This document shows, in pieces, positions 1 through 12,421 of a DNA stretch of 64,000 nt. The translations under genes were made by a program, and so were the position numbers. The DNA lies in assembly GCA_018296165.2 (NCBI GenBank), contig JACKQL020000029.1, positions 248,001-312,000 of the forward strand. Direction: 5' to 3'. The DNA comes from Termitomyces sp. T153 (taxonomy: Eukaryota; Basidiomycota; Agaricomycetes; Agaricales; Lyophyllaceae). The notes beneath the pieces are model-generated. The model was not told the DNA's origin. It was given only the letters and a program-made list of their open reading frames with translations, and made no database searches. How positions within the stretch are numbered: the first letter of the stretch is position 1; every line of letters starts with the position of its first letter.

Positions 1-1176
1 TAAAAATTTCTGATTGACCCAGGTCTCCTTGCAATGGACCTGATACCTTATCTGACCGTTCTCCAAGGAACGAGAGGTTCTTATTATGTGCCGGCATTTA
101 CGAAAACGGCATTAAACTCATATTCTGGTGGCTTCTTGTCTTCTAGCGCTTCTAGAATATCAGAACTGGCCACGAGGAGAAGTTCTGTATACCCAAGTCG
201 GAATGCTTCACGGGCAACATGTGGTTAAGTCGGAGGGATCCGAACTCAGGTGATAATGGCCATCATACCAAGTTAGACATCGAAGCAAGAACATTCAATT
301 GTAGATTACCGTAGACTTATGTTTAGCGTTTCTCTCGGCTGATGAGTGATGAGAAATGGTGTGGATTGAGAAGGTTTCACTATTTGAGGATTTTGACTCA
401 GTTCGACGCAGCTTTTTGAAACAAACTGTGCGGAAGCGCCCAAGGCCGGTCTCACGACATACGATGTCTAGTGACCGAGCAAGATGGAGAAAGCCGAAAG
501 TGTTGCTATACCCAATGATGAGTTCCCCGGCTTTTTGCTGTCAGAAAATGCTATCACGACAGGCTGTTTCAGCGATATCAACAAGTGGTAGGCGGGGACT
601 CGGTCTCCATCAATTATTGAAGTTACTGCAGGAAGTATTACAGATGCGTAGGCTGCTGATGCTCAAAGTCATTCTTAGGTTGTTGTCTTGATGAAATTTC
701 GGAGCTCTCAGTCTTTCAGCCACGACTATGGATTATAGTATCCCACGCAGTCGAGGACTGATGTCTGAAGACATGGGACCGCGACCAGGCTCATGTCATT
801 TACTCTGTGGCGTTTACGACAGTCACTATGTAGCGCCTTTCAGGGTCACGGTACCCTTCTAAACCTTTCCTTTCCCCATTGCGAGAACGATCCGATCAAT
901 AAATATGTAATATCAACTGTCGTTCAACTAATACGTCTGACATAGGTCCACTGATCAGTGAAACCGGTTGGAAATAAAAGCAATTGTGACACTCATATAT
1001 TGCTGAAGCCACATCCTGTAACTGAGTGTACGAGAAAAGATTGCCGTCCAAAAGGAGACACAGAAAGCTAGGTCGTTGACAAGAACAATGTGTCGTATTT
1101 AGTGATAGTATATGCCGTAGAGTGTATCATCTGGTGCCCTCTTTCCGAGAATTGGTGAGCATGTGATATTGGCAAC
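1..1176. other. No resolved gene; possible coding remnants on minus strand
   Basis: I see no complete gene here. On the minus strand two short stretches read open with protein-like composition: about 540-400 (contains GELIIGYSNTFGFLHLARSL) and about 230-98 (contains AFRLGYTELLLVASSDILEA, then a stop). The two share a weak resemblance around the LIIGY/LLLVASS part and could be exons of a decayed gene, but I cannot name a family or join them with good splice sites. The stretch 700-1176 holds nothing I can support apart from the 3' flank of the next gene. Confidence 0.3.
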
Positions 1177-2602
1177 TTAGACAACTTCAACAATGATTTT
1201 ACCACTGACGTTGTATGGAGAAATAAGTAAACGTATGAAGGTTGTTAAATGGATCATCACCTATTCGCATTGCTTTGCATTTCACGGTGTGCATCCTGTA
1301 TATCAGTCCACGGATAGACCTGAAACAAGCAGATGTCAGCGACATGAGCCAGATATGTAAGGTGTCAGACCTTATGAATATATACTCTGATTGGGCCTGG
1401 CCCTTGTAATCCTGTGATGTGCTTGAGAACTTCACGTCCGAAACTTCGAACCAGTGAGTAGATGTGAGGGACAGATACATTCAAAGGGAGGAGGCCCACC
1501 GATCAATCAAGTCAGCCTGATATGGAACGGAGCGCGATCTCAGAGTTGAACCTTGTATGCGGAGCCGTTTGTATAAGATCGGCGAGAGGTCGACATCAGC
1601 CCGAGAGCCTGTCAAAGCCATGAGGGACGAAAACGACAGTAGATATAGAACCCTACCACTGAGCAAGGCAAGTACGGTCATATGGCCATCGACAGCTAAA
1701 CTTTCGATGTTCCGTTCCCAATGAGTTTTACCAACAAAATCAACCACAACATCAGCACCCTTATTATCAGTTGCCTTTTTCACGGTCTGAGAAAAATCTT
1801 CTGTCTTATAATTAGCGACATGCGTGGGTCCCAAAGGCAGAGTCAGAAGCCAGTCGAGCTTCTCTTTCGTTGACGCAGTGGCAGTGACAGTTTTACTAAA
1901 ATTGATGAGATGACTTTTAGTCAAGATTGGAACACTCACGCTCCATAGAATCGAGCCAATTGTATGGCAGATACTCCAACCCCTGATGCAGCGGCATGGA
2001 CAAGGACATTCCCGCCTTTCTTAAGTTCAGCGCTCAAAACGAGCGCTTGAAATGCTACGTAAAATATGAGAACTGCGAATTGAGCTGAGCTGAGTCGAAA
2101 TACGACTACTGACCAGTGAGAAAATTCTCCGGGATACTCGCAGCCTCAGTCCAGGAAAGATGACTCGGTTTGTGTAAGATGTGAGACGACGGCAAAACGA
2201 TAAATTCCGCATATGCCCCCTGAATCACGGATCAGAAGTACATTATATACTGCGTATGAAGCGAAGGACCTACTCCTCCTGCTAATCCTAAAACCTCGTC
2301 GTTGACTTTCCAATCTGAAACACCTGCGCCAAGTGCGGAGATGTGACCGGAGAACTCAACTCCGAGAATGATCGACGATCCTGCAGGAGGTGGATACTGC
2401 CCTTCACGTTGTGATATATCCATACGATTAAGGCCAAACGCCTTGATCTACATCTGATATTAGGATACAGTTGGTGGTTGTGGTAAAGCTGAATACACGC
2501 CTTGACGAGTACCTGTCCTGGTCCAGGAGTCGGGGTAGGTACTTCGCCGAGATAGAGGTTCTCTACAGGACCTTTGCCGTCTTTGATCAGGATGGCGCGC
2601 AT
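1177..2602 (-). CDS. Zinc-free quinone oxidoreductase (MDR superfamily, PIG3/zeta-crystallin type)
   Basis: Predicted NADPH-dependent quinone or alkene reductase of the medium-chain dehydrogenase/reductase superfamily, probably cytosolic. The ATG at 2602 opens with MRAILIKDGKGPVENLYLGE and PGPGQVLVK, typical of this family. Next come KAFGLNRMDISQREGQYP, GVEFSGHISALGAG, GAYAEFIVLPSSH, EAASIPENF, the nucleotide-binding VLVHAAASGVGVSAIQLA, GADVVVDFVG, GRKVL-region equivalents and a conserved end, YPWTDIQDAHREM...GKIIVEVV. The reading frame stays open through about seven introns, nearly all with GTxxxx...AG borders; the first looks like GC-AG (AAG|GCGTGT). The zinc ligands of classical alcohol dehydrogenases are not evident, as expected for the quinone reductase branch. 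The last short exon (1177 to about 1197) completes the protein. Total length, about 330-340 residues, fits the family. The gene appears intact; its physiological substrate cannot be read from sequence. Confidence 0.88.
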
Positions 2603-5218
2603 CGCAATATGTCCTGTGAGTGTAGAGATGATGTGTGAATATAAGTGTTGGTATATAAGCTGCCTCCTTACTAGTCACATGTTGACCAATGTCCATCATT
2701 TTACATGCCCCGAAGCCAATTGCAACTGAAAAACCAAGAATTTGGGACGGTCCAAGCACTGTGCACTAAGTATCCCATGTGTTGGTCAGAAAAGAAATAG
2801 TTCAAACCTTTTTTATTCAGAATAACAACTTGACATCTACATATTAGGAGTTAGACAATCCATATCATTTTTCAATCCTGGCGCTCAGGACAGTCCGCGC
2901 AGATGTAAGCAGAAATCGCCGTTGATAATTATTAGGACACAACCTAGCACCAACTCGGCCCTTTGTGTTCAATATTTGTGTTCAATAGTCCCACCATCAA
3001 ATTTCATGGCGCGAAGTTCTGGCTTTACACCCCCCGCCCGCCAACCATCGATAATTGATCTGACGGTAAAGCTGCTGACGGCCCGCTCAAGATGACGATG
3101 ACATGACGTGGAATGGCAACATGACATCTCCCACCGAAACTCGAACTATGTTGCGATGTTTCCCGTATCATCCACATTTTTTCCACATCAATGAGGATCA
3201 GGTCGCACACCTTTTGAGAGAATTAAGGAAGCAGAACGGGCGGAAATAAAGAATAGAAACATATATTGAATCTTTGCCAAGTTGCTTGAAAGGAAGGAAA
3301 AGACCAAGAATGGCAAGTCGTCGTACACGTGACAAATTTTCCCATGGTGTTCCTATAAAATTTCGAACGGAAGCGAAATTGCGGCACCAGGAGTGGCCTG
3401 TGGTCATCTCTCATCAGGTGAGCATCTATCTACTTCCGGTATGTTGGGATGAATATTCGCTATGGTCCGTGTTTCCAAGAAGCGACTAGACACCGCTGCT
3501 CACACATGCCGATAACCTTTACCTAGCTTTCTGATATTCCCTTGTGACACGTTTGAAATGGGGTTCTGACGAAAGATTCTCTCACAGGCATCGATCCGCA
3601 CAGTGTCTATTTTATCTGAAGGTGAGTACGCTGTGCAAATTTAGTCGATTCGTACCCAACCCATGATGATGCATGCTATGGTCCGTGTTTCCAAGAAGCG
3701 ACTAGACACCGCTGTTCGAATATGCCGACACTTTACCTAGCTCTCTGATATCTTCTCTTTTCTTTTCTCACAAAATAACTGATCAGATTCCGTAGGTTCT
3801 TTGTCCAGTAGCATTTTCTGTTTGTCCTTCCTGTGTATCATGCCAAATGTTATCATCTTTTCAGACGGTGTCTTTTATTCATGATGAAGTTTGTACTGAA
3901 TATCACGTTTTTCCAACTTACACCGGCTGGATTCAATAGTAGGTCTTTTCCTTCTGGTAGAAGTCTTGGACGACCTATTTTCCATCTGTCACCGTAAGCT
4001 GCCGATGTGGACCCACTGCCACATGGTGATTCGCCTCTTGTGAGTTGTAGATATCTTCATCGTCGGCCATCCATCGGCGCCGGTTCTTAGGAGTTGCTTG
4101 GTGCCGTTGTACTCGCTTGGCGAAACGAGTTTGCAAGCTTCTGCAAGCTATCATCACTGAGTTTTGTTTCAACCTTCCTTTCGGGGAGGGAATCCGACCA
4201 CGTAGGTCAACGGAAAATGGTAAGATGTTCCCGCTCATGATTGATTGATGCTCTTTATCTGGGAAAATCTGACGGGATTCGATATCCAGATGGAATGGAA
4301 TTCATTCTCATGTAATTCAAACAACAGACATACACTCGCGCTGCCATCACCATCTCGGCTTGGAGTCATCGGCCTGACCTAATTTCTCTTTCTTGCCTTG
4401 GTCGATGGACCAGCCTGGCTAGATTTATTTGTTTATGGCTCATGAGTGAACAGATATGCCTCTCACCCAATTGCTAATACAGCTAGTGAGTTTGCCGTCG
4501 GGATGCTTTATCTCGAAGTCTTCGAATTTAGTTTAGCTGCAAGGCTTTAATGCGGATTTTGATGTGTGTCTTCCGAGGATGGAGCCTTGCAACCCTCCTG
4601 TACGAGAACATAACGCCTGACAGATTTGGTCTTACGAGTCATTTGTAGCTTTGAGACAACCACGTCGGATTTATACTTGATACCAGGCTGGCGAAGCACT
4701 TCATCAAACTTGGTGGATGTTGCACTTCTGCACTGTAAATCATCAATATTGAATAGCCAACGGATTTTTGCAGATACAAGATGCAACTTCCAATGCCTTC
4801 GTAGTTGACCCAGATGTCAGTGTGTCAAACATTCAGAAGCGGGCGTCTGCTGGTGTCAGTTAGGCCAGCATAGCTGTTTTTGATAAGTATGGCAACATTG
4901 AATTATCATTTCGGCTAGCTTAGCGCCGATCATGTGTAGTAGATGTATCTCAATAAATATGTTGCCCATGAAACGCTATCATAGGTGACCCGATATCGTA
5001 TACCTACAAACTGGCAGGACGATAATGTGATAGTCATTTACTGAAACAATACGATACGCCGCAGCGAACTAGTTGCTTTGAGGATCAGTGGTTGGGTTTC
5101 TTGGTGAAATATTCATATAAATATCGAATCAAATGAAACAGACAATTGGACATCGAACCCGACCATACAATCATGTTGTATCAAAGTCTGGAATATCAAT
5201 CTAACAGAACCAGATAAT
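2603..5218. other. Intergenic, 2.6 kb, mostly non-coding
   Basis: No complete gene was found. The stretch holds the pair of direct repeats at 3459-3755, listed separately. It also holds one candidate exon on the minus strand (4740-4547) behind an intron-like acceptor ending TTTACAG, reading FDEVLRQPGIKYKSDVVV and then basic residues to a stop. Another minus-strand open stretch (4238-3975) ends in RRWMADDEDIYNSQ. Neither could be assigned to a family or extended into a multi-exon gene, so both may be remnants or chance. Much of the rest is AT-rich and stop-dense in all frames. Confidence 0.4.
3459..3755 (+). repeat. Imperfect direct repeat pair, about 80 bp each, 216 bp apart
   Basis: The block beginning GCTATGGTCCGTGTTTCCAA at 3459 recurs at 3675. 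The first 40 or so bases are identical, and the copies stay similar through CATATGCCGA...TTTACCTAGCT.TCTGATAT. The spacing is 216 bp. The pair is not obviously part of a known transposon and may be a local tandem duplication that has decayed between the copies. Confidence 0.7.
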
Positions 5219-6695
5219 CTATCCCTGTACTGCTTTGAGTTGAGCCTATATTAAGCAGATGAGTAAATGACAATTGAAGAGATCCGAGAGTAACATACGA
5301 GGAACGTAGTCGAGGCCGCTGGACATCCGACACCAGGCCCATTGAGATTTTGCAACGTTACAAGAGCAGCATTGATGCGCGCTGCCTTGGATGCGTTTGA
5401 TTCGTCGGCGGGGAATGTCAGTTGCACGGAGGGGTTGTTGACAACATGTCCTGCGGCGACATTGGCATTCAATGACTATTTACAGGGAGGCTTATCAGAG
5501 TTGTTCAAGCAGGGATGAAAAGGACATACGGCGATGAATGTATCACGATTGGGAGGGCAGGAACAAGGAACTTTGATGACTTGACCGGCATCGTTAGTAA
5601 TACCATCGCAGTCACCCGTACCAGTGGGATTGAGACCCGCTGCGTGTCCAAATTCTGGGACCAGGGCAACATTGACACCACTAGTGGTCGGTACAGGGGA
5701 AGAGACAGATGTCGGAGCAGGTGCAGCTGCGGATGAGGCCGCAGGCGCAGGCGCCGCTGTACCATCTTGAATTGCTTTTTGCTGAGCGAGGAAGGTAGTC
5801 GATGCAGCTGGGCAACCCTTCCCCGGACCATTGAGATTTTGCAGTGTCACTATGGCTGTCTGCAATCGCGCAAGCTGAGAATCTTTGGAGTTATCCTCGG
5901 GGAATGAAACTTTGACAGAGGGATTGTTCACGACAAACCCAGCAGCGACGTTTGTTTCAAGAGACTATGACAATAATACTTAGCATGTAAACGAGATTAG
6001 ATAATTGTAGCTTTACCTGGATGAAGGCATTCCTGTCCGGAGGGCAAGAACAAGGAATCTTAACGACCTGCCCAGCGGCGTTGGTGGTGCCGTCACAATC
6101 GCCAGTACCAGTAGGATTTACACCAGGGCTAACTCCGAAATCAGGCACTAAAGACGTGTCAATTCCACTAGACCTTGGCGTGAGGGTCGATGATGCGGCT
6201 GGAGTCGAAACAACTGTGCCGTCTTGAACGACTTTTTGCTGCACAAGGAAAGTTGTGGATGCAGCAGGACAGCCTTTGCCAGGTCCGTTAAGATTTTGCA
6301 GCGTTACGATGGCAGTTTGCAGCCGGGCGAGCTGAGAGTCCTTTGAGTCGTCTGTGGGGAAAGTGACGGAGACTGAGGGATTATTAACAACCTTCCCAGC
6401 ATCAACGTTAGCATTCAGCGACTGACATCAGACATGAGATGATTTCATATGGGTGAACAAGTTCAAGTCGTACCTGAAGGAAGGAGGCTCTATCCGGAGG
6501 GCAAGAACAAGGAATTTTGATAGCGTTTCCAGCAGGATTTGCAATCCCATCACAGTCTCCCGTTCCGGTAGGGTTCACACCAGCGGTCACACCAAACTCT
6601 GGTACAAGAGCTGGATCGACATCACGCTTGAACGGGACTGCAGAAACTAGGCCGACAGTGGCAAAAACAGGGGCGACATAGAGAGAAAACTTCAT
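5219..6695 (-). CDS. Small secreted protein made of three tandem repeat units
   Basis: The ATG at 6695 starts a clear signal peptide (MKFSLYVAPVFATVGLVSAV, then PFKRD, a possible Kex2-like KR site). The mature part has three tandem units of roughly 140-165 residues. Each has module A (ALVPEFG..AGVNPTGTGDCDG...IPCSCPPDR..F) and module B (SLNANVAAG.VVNNPSV...FP.D.S...AR...A.VTLQNLNGPG.GCPAASTTFL). Spacers between units are rich in Ala/Pro/Ser/Thr and probably O-glycosylated or disordered. Each unit carries four cysteines at fixed positions. A phase-0 intron of about 50 bp sits at the same point in every unit (F[LI][QA]|SL.[AT]NV), so exons correspond to repeat units. A last short intron leads to the end AQLKAVQG and stop at 5219. 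I recognise the fold only as a fungal secreted repeat protein; no enzymatic motif is visible. It could be a cell-wall or effector-like protein. Confidence 0.85.
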
Positions 6696-6920
6696 ATCTA
6701 GCTCAGGGAATCAGATTGAGAATTGAAGAAGATCGGGACAGCGTCAAGCGTCAAGCTGAAGGAGTGTGTGGTGGGTTTGCAAATACTGGAGCCGAGTCGT
6801 ACGAAGAAGTGAACGCTTCCGAATCGACACAGTCGAAGGAGAAGAAAGGAAAGAAAAAGATGAAAGGGGAAACGAGCGAGGGGGAAAAGAAAGACGCATT
6901 GTCAGAATCTGAAGGCGACC

Positions 6921-6930
6921 CTTATAAAGG
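6921..6930 (-). promoter_or_regulatory. TATA-like box upstream of the secreted repeat protein
   Basis: CTTATAAAGG (rc CCTTTATAAG) lies about 225 bp upstream of the ATG at 6695, in a region otherwise purine-rich on the plus strand (6830-6895). This is a plausible core promoter if the 5' UTR is about 190 bp. The sequence is nearly symmetrical, so its orientation is not certain. Confidence 0.35.
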
Positions 6931-8393
6931 GTACCCGTACAGGCCTTTGATGCCGTCGATTTTGATGCATGATGGTCGCCGAGGCCATACCGCATTCAAT
7001 ATTTATGGATGACCTGCAAGCTTTGTTTCTACTTCATTTTAGCCTCCATGATATCATTCCGCAATAAAGTACTTGAAGAATCTGTGGAAACCTCCCAACA
7101 GTTTTACCACTCTCGTCGACATCTCTCCAGCTGTTGGGTTCAAGTTTGAGAAGCAGAGCCATCTCGGACACGTATTGTTCTTGAAATTGGAGAACAATTA
7201 TCAAGGTCTAGGACGCCTCTTCGAGAAAATAGTGATCCCGTTTTAGATATGCTTCTATAGTTACTTATGCTTCCATGCCGGTTACCCGACCCGGGATTGG
7301 CAACGAACAGTTCGGCCAACCATTTGTTTTTGCCATAGAAGCTGGACTTATAATGGTTACATCTTTTCTAAGCAAGCATAGTTAGTGCACAGACGACGTG
7401 CTAACCTTATATGCTATCCTTAGTACGTAAGTCCTACAAAAAGTCTAGCCACGCGTCTCAGGCTACTTATGATCCGCATGTCTGTGTAATAACCGACCAA
7501 GTACGAGGAATCGAGGGTCGAGATCCCTCAGGCCTCAGACGTGACTTTGAGTGAAGTTGTAGTATTACAGCAACCAGTGGAACACGATATCCAAACTTCA
7601 GCACTGGCAGTACAAACAATGAATCTACGGCCGACCAATCGACCAACAACCACTCAAGTAACAGTACAGGAGTGTTTACGAGCGAGGCGTTTGATGTCCT
7701 TGGAGCTGGGAAAGATATGTTGAAGATTGAATATTGATAACACGTCAAGAAGGGAAAATGAACGAGCGCAAATATTACCTATCTCCGAATCGTTAACAAG
7801 CTTGCTCTATAATTTGACGGCTAGTATCGTGAGCCTCGTGAGAATACTCGAGAAACTTCGCGCGAGAATGGTGACGTAAACATGAATTATGCATCTAAGG
7901 AGCAAGTGAAAAGTACTCGGATTATTCTCATCTGCTGAAGTTGGCTGGACGGTTGTTAGGACAATCCTCAGGGAGACAAAGTGACGCTACCTGAGTTGTG
8001 GAGCTAACTCGGCAGCACCATGTTGGTGGAGATCAGTGCTACATATCGAGAGAATCGGACCGTTTTATGTCATCCTATGGGAAGCAGCTAACATGAGGGT
8101 TATGAATTTTGCAAACGTCTCAATGAGCACACGACAAGAATCTCTAGATTGAGAACAGGGCAACGAGAAGAAACACTTTTCTACATCGTGCGGCAAAGTA
8201 TCGTCCAGTTCCATCCCAATTCAGCTTACCGTATTTTAATTTGAATATATGCCATGTAGCCTTCCGAAAGAACACTAGTCACGTACAATTCAGGAGTTCG
8301 ACTTCCAAGTAGACGACAAATAATCATACATGGCGACCATTTGGTGTCATTGAAGATGAAAAAGTTCAAGTTCGGTTGTGCTATCACTCTCAC
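6931..8393. other. Intergenic region without supported gene
   Basis: No reading frame here has family-like residues, signal peptide, conserved motif or credible splice pattern. It lies between the promoter of the secreted repeat protein and the 3' end of the SDR gene. Confidence 0.5.
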
Positions 8394-9770
8394 CTAGTCA
8401 TACTGGGCAAGCCCCTCCCGCATATACTCCTCAAACAAAGCTTTGTAGTTCGAATGCCAGCGACTCAACGCAGGCCTACCCTCAACAATGTCTCCCGCAC
8501 TCCACATAATCCTTAGCTGGTCTACCTCACGTCTCGTCTCGTTATCGGGCACGAGAATGTAGAAATCACCCAGACGGACACGGTCGAGCATGAAGAGCAC
8601 TGTCTCTTCAGCGGTCCATGCACCCTTTGGCTTTACGGCACTGTCGCTAGCGCCCGTAAGTCCGGTGTAGGTCCATCCCGGGCTGGAACAGAAGCATAAA
8701 TTCACTTCAAAAAAATAGTGATGGAGCGATGAGGAACGTACACAAATAGATGTGCTGTTACATTACTGTCCGGTTGAGTGCGCAACTCGTAAGCAAGGCC
8801 TTCTGTAAGGCTTTTCACAGCAGCTTTAGTTGCATTATACGCTGCATTGCCGCTGTAGAAACGTGTGAGGACCTTTACGGTTAAGGAACAAAGTATGTTG
8901 ACATACGGAGGATTCGTGATACCTTGCTTGGAACCAGTGTTGATAATCATAGCGGGATTCTCTTGGTGTAGCATTGACTACGCCAAATTGATCCACGGTG
9001 CAGATCATGCGACAATAGAAGGACTCACGGGAACAAAAGTTTGTTGCACATTGACAACACTGCGAAAGTTCAATCAATTAGATCAAGCGGCATAAGACCC
9101 CGCGAACACGAACCCAAACAAATTGACGTCAAAGACCTTGTGCCACGCATCGAGGCCTTCCCAAGACGTGCCCTTGGCAGCAATGCCAGCATTGTTCATA
9201 AGCACTGAAACCTGGATGAGTGTGAGTAACAAACATCAGGTGATGGGTGTTATGGGCGCTAAAAGTAGGCGGAGAGGTGGAAAATGGGGAATGATCACGA
9301 GAACCCGTGGCGTGGGTGTGGACCAAACGCAATGATCCTCACCTCACCCCAAGTCTCATAGACTCGGTCCCTCAGTCTGACAACTTGGTTGAGTTGCGAT
9401 ACATCGGTAGGGACGACCAGGACGTTCGCCTCTCCAATCTGATCAACGAGCAATTTCCCAAATTCTACGAGCTTGTCCTCAGCGACGTCTGCAATGGCAA
9501 CTTTCAAGCCCAGCCTGTAATATCAATCAGACATAGTTTGGCGTCCATCGATCACTATTTAGGTATTCACTTTGCAAACTCCAATGCAGCAGCCTTGCCA
9601 ATGCCGCTGGCGGCACCGGTGATAACGGCAACACGGCCTGCATGAATGACAGGATGGAGCTCGTCGGCGACGGACATGGGATCAATTGTGTACGAGGAGC
9701 CAGAGTAGAGAGAGGGGCGCATAGGCGAAGTGCCAGCGCTCCTCGATCTGCGTTCAGGAGCGGGTATCAT
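8394..9770 (-). CDS. Short-chain dehydrogenase/reductase (SDR)
   Basis: NAD(P)-dependent oxidoreductase with a classical SDR Rossmann fold, starting at the ATG at 9770. After a 45-residue N-terminal extension (Arg/Ser/Pro-rich) come the dinucleotide-binding motif VAVITGAASGIGKAA, the adenine-binding D in VPTDVSQL, the structural LMNNAGIAAKG, the catalytic Ser in MIINTGSKQG and the YxxxK pair in AAYNATKAAVKSL, so the whole Asn-Ser-Tyr-Lys set is present. The C-terminal part (PGWTYTGLTG, FYILVPDNETRREVDQLRI, ALSRWHSNYK) resembles the fungal SDR branch that keeps a long substrate-binding tail. It is interrupted by about five introns of 50-70 bp. The substrate is unknown. A TATATAAA-like stretch at 9784-9791 and a long pyrimidine run (minus strand, 9799-9826) lie immediately upstream. 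Confidence 0.88.
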
Positions 9771-10292
9771 AGTGGTCTTTGAGTATATAAAGTGGAAATC
9801 AGAGGAAGAGAAAGAGAAAGAGAGAAGTAGATGGCTCAGAAACTCGTTGGAGCCTTATATGTTCGCGAATCGCCAGAACTGATCGTTGTTGTTTTGATCA
9901 CGCAATGACCTCTTGGGTTCGATCCGCAGCCGGCCGTCGGCCGTCGACCCTTGCTCATCTGCAGGTAAGACGAGGGGCGGCGTTGTATCTGCTGAAGTTT
10001 GCAGGACAAGGAACACGAATTTGACTGTGGGATTAACACATACACGGATGCCATCAAAGCTTCGAGTTTGTAAACGGCAAGCAAGAGTGCTTGATATGAT
10101 TATTGAGAGGGTAGTAGTCGTCGAGTCATACATATGGAGAACATAATAAACCGCCGAAGGTGGTCTGCAAAGAATATATATAATATATGAAAGAAGGAGT
10201 GGGCATACATAGTAGAGGATATGCGAAGCAGACGGGCTGAGTGGAGATGGTATACAGGTCGATCAGCCAAAATTCGTTAAACCCTAATAAAC
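9771..10292. other. Intergenic, 520 bp
   Basis: This interval holds the SDR promoter region and the 3' flank of the Vts1-like gene. No supported reading frame was found. Short AT-rich repeats (TATATAATATATG) occur at about 10175-10190. Confidence 0.5.
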
Positions 10293-12421
10293 TCAAGGAG
10301 ACTTGAGCGTAGCACTTGTGGGAGGGGCGCTGCTTGCTGGTCCATCATCCATTCCCATCTTCTTCCTCACAAGATCAAACGTCTTCAACATCTTCCTCCT
10401 GGCACCGAGCGCGGCAACACCCTTCGCCTCCAAGGCCGCCTCATCCATGACGACCATATCTTGCCATTTGCAACCTTCAAAGTTGGGTGTGTATTTATGC
10501 AACCTCAAGCTCCTGAGCCACGCCGGTACGTCGTTCAGCAACGCCGGATCAACATCATCCTCTGCCTTAGGCGTACCCCCATCCGCACGGCTACCGACGG
10601 AAGATGCACTTTTCAGTCCAGGCGAGCGACCACTTTGGGGACCGCGGCGGCCATTCAGACCTGCAGAAACCGGCTGCATTCCCATCCAATTAGGTTGGCC
10701 GAACCCAGTAGCTGCTAACTGCGCCGCAAGCAGCTGCTCAGGCGTAAGTCCCATATTGAGCATATTCATGTTGAAGGGGTTCATCGAGGCCATACCAGCG
10801 AGCCCGGGCATACCCATACCAAGGGTTGGGCTTCCCATGCCCATGTTGAACGGCATTCCAAGGCCATTCAGTCCATTGAGGTTGAGATTACCGGCGTCGT
10901 CATTACCACCGAACCTGTTCGAGGATGTATTAGAGAGCGCCGGGCTCCTTGTCTGCGACCAGCCCCCTGGTCCACCACCGAAACTGTTATTGTTGTTTCC
11001 ACCGACATTACGAGGAGCTCCGCCGCGGCTCTGGTTTGGAGCTTGCCCAATTAGATTACCATTATCGTCATATACGTTCAATTGGGAGTTGTTGTCGCTC
11101 CTGCCATCGGTGCTCGCGGGCTTGGTGCGGCGATGAATGGTAGGGTCACCCATGCGCGGCACACCAGGAGCAGCGCTCTTGTTAGACCAGTCGCTCAACT
11201 TGTTCGCGGCAGCGTCCAAGTTTTGAGGACGAGTGTCATTCTTGAACATGGGAATCAACGGTGTGTTGACCATACTAGCCCAGCTATCGTTGGCAGGCAC
11301 TGTGACTTCTCCGCCACCAACGGCACCGGGCCTTGGTGATAAGCCACCCGTAAACTCGGTGCTCTTGGGACGGGAAACGGTGCCCTCTTGAGCTGGGGTA
11401 TTCTGCTCAGACACCTGGCCGAGCTGAGACCCAGAAGTCCAGGCAGGACGTCCGTCAATGTTACCGGTCGTAAGAACGGGAGCTGAGATACGGTGGGGGT
11501 GGGCGGCGGCACTGCTAGCCTTCAGCTTGGCCCTCTGTTGGGCCAAAGTTGCAGCAGCATCATTGCTACTCGAAGTGGCAGCAGACTCAGGTGATAAGAA
11601 ATTAGAAGTACTGTCTAAGGCCAGAGAAGAACGATTCCCCGGTGCAAAGTTGCGCATAGTTGGCGAAGCGGGCAAGCCTGATTTGAGACTGGGAGACTTG
11701 ATAGACGCAAGCTTAGCTTCCATCTGGCTTTGCATGGAACCTGAAGAGTTGTCAACGGGACTCACACGTAGGAAGAAATGATAACGATACCTCCAATCTG
11801 TGGGCTGAGAAGCGCCGTCATGGGATCAGACTTGGACATCTGAGTGAGAACGGTGATGAAGAATCGTATTTGAACTTGGGTCGAATGCTGAAGAAGACTG
11901 TAAAGGGCGGCTGTGCGCTCGGCTTCTGAAAGAACCTTGAACCCTTAGAGCATTGTCAACAACGTGACAACAATTGAGGAATGTAGAGCGCCTTACATTG
12001 CTCGATGGCACTGAGCTCCTCCTTAAAATTGACATCCAAAGAGGCGGCAGCCATCTCTTCCTATGTAATGGTTCAGATCAAATGTCTTGACAAAGTCTGA
12101 GATCACTTACGAGGGTAGTTTCGTAATTCTGAAGAGAGTCAAACCACTGCTCGATAGCGTCCGCTGTTGATGGCAATGATTGAAAACTGAATATGTTGCT
12201 GATTGGGAGAGCTTACCCTCGGGGCTTTGAAACATGCCTGCACCGTTGCCAAGAAGCTCGCTGGTAGGTCTAGTGCCTGTTCCTGCTCCTGCTCCAAGGC
12301 GAGGAGATGCTGGCGGAAGTCCTGGGGCTCCCCTAGTGGAGGGACCCATGGATTGACGAGAAGCGGCTTTGCCGTTCTCGTGCGGGCTAGGTGATGGGGT
12401 AGAAGGAGGCCGGAGAGACAT
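10293..12421 (-). CDS. VTS1: Vts1/Smaug-type SAM-domain RNA-binding post-transcriptional regulator
   Basis: Vts1/Smaug proteins bind hairpins of the Smaug recognition element type in mRNAs through a SAM domain and recruit Ccr4-Not deadenylase; they act in the cytoplasm. The ATG at 12421 opens [20 protein letters not shown] and an Ala/Gly/Pro-rich segment. Small exons then encode the conserved N-terminal Vts1 block ([59 protein letters not shown]). The long last exon is low complexity (Ser/Pro/Asn/Gly/Met) and ends in the SAM domain: [54 protein letters not shown]. The basic GARRKM..F..V.K surface is the RNA-binding face in this family. Four introns of about 50-60 bp keep the frame; the one near 11770 joins LSPQIG to GSMQSQ. 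Complete and well conserved. Confidence 0.92.

Noticed and set aside
3975..4238. Basic 87-codon frame on the minus strand (RRWMADDEDIYN)
   Set aside because: No neighbouring exons, signal or family found; kept only as a note in the intergenic entry.
10303..11136. 277-codon plus-strand open frame opposite the VTS1-like gene
   Set aside because: Shadow of a low-complexity coding exon; composition explained by the minus-strand protein.
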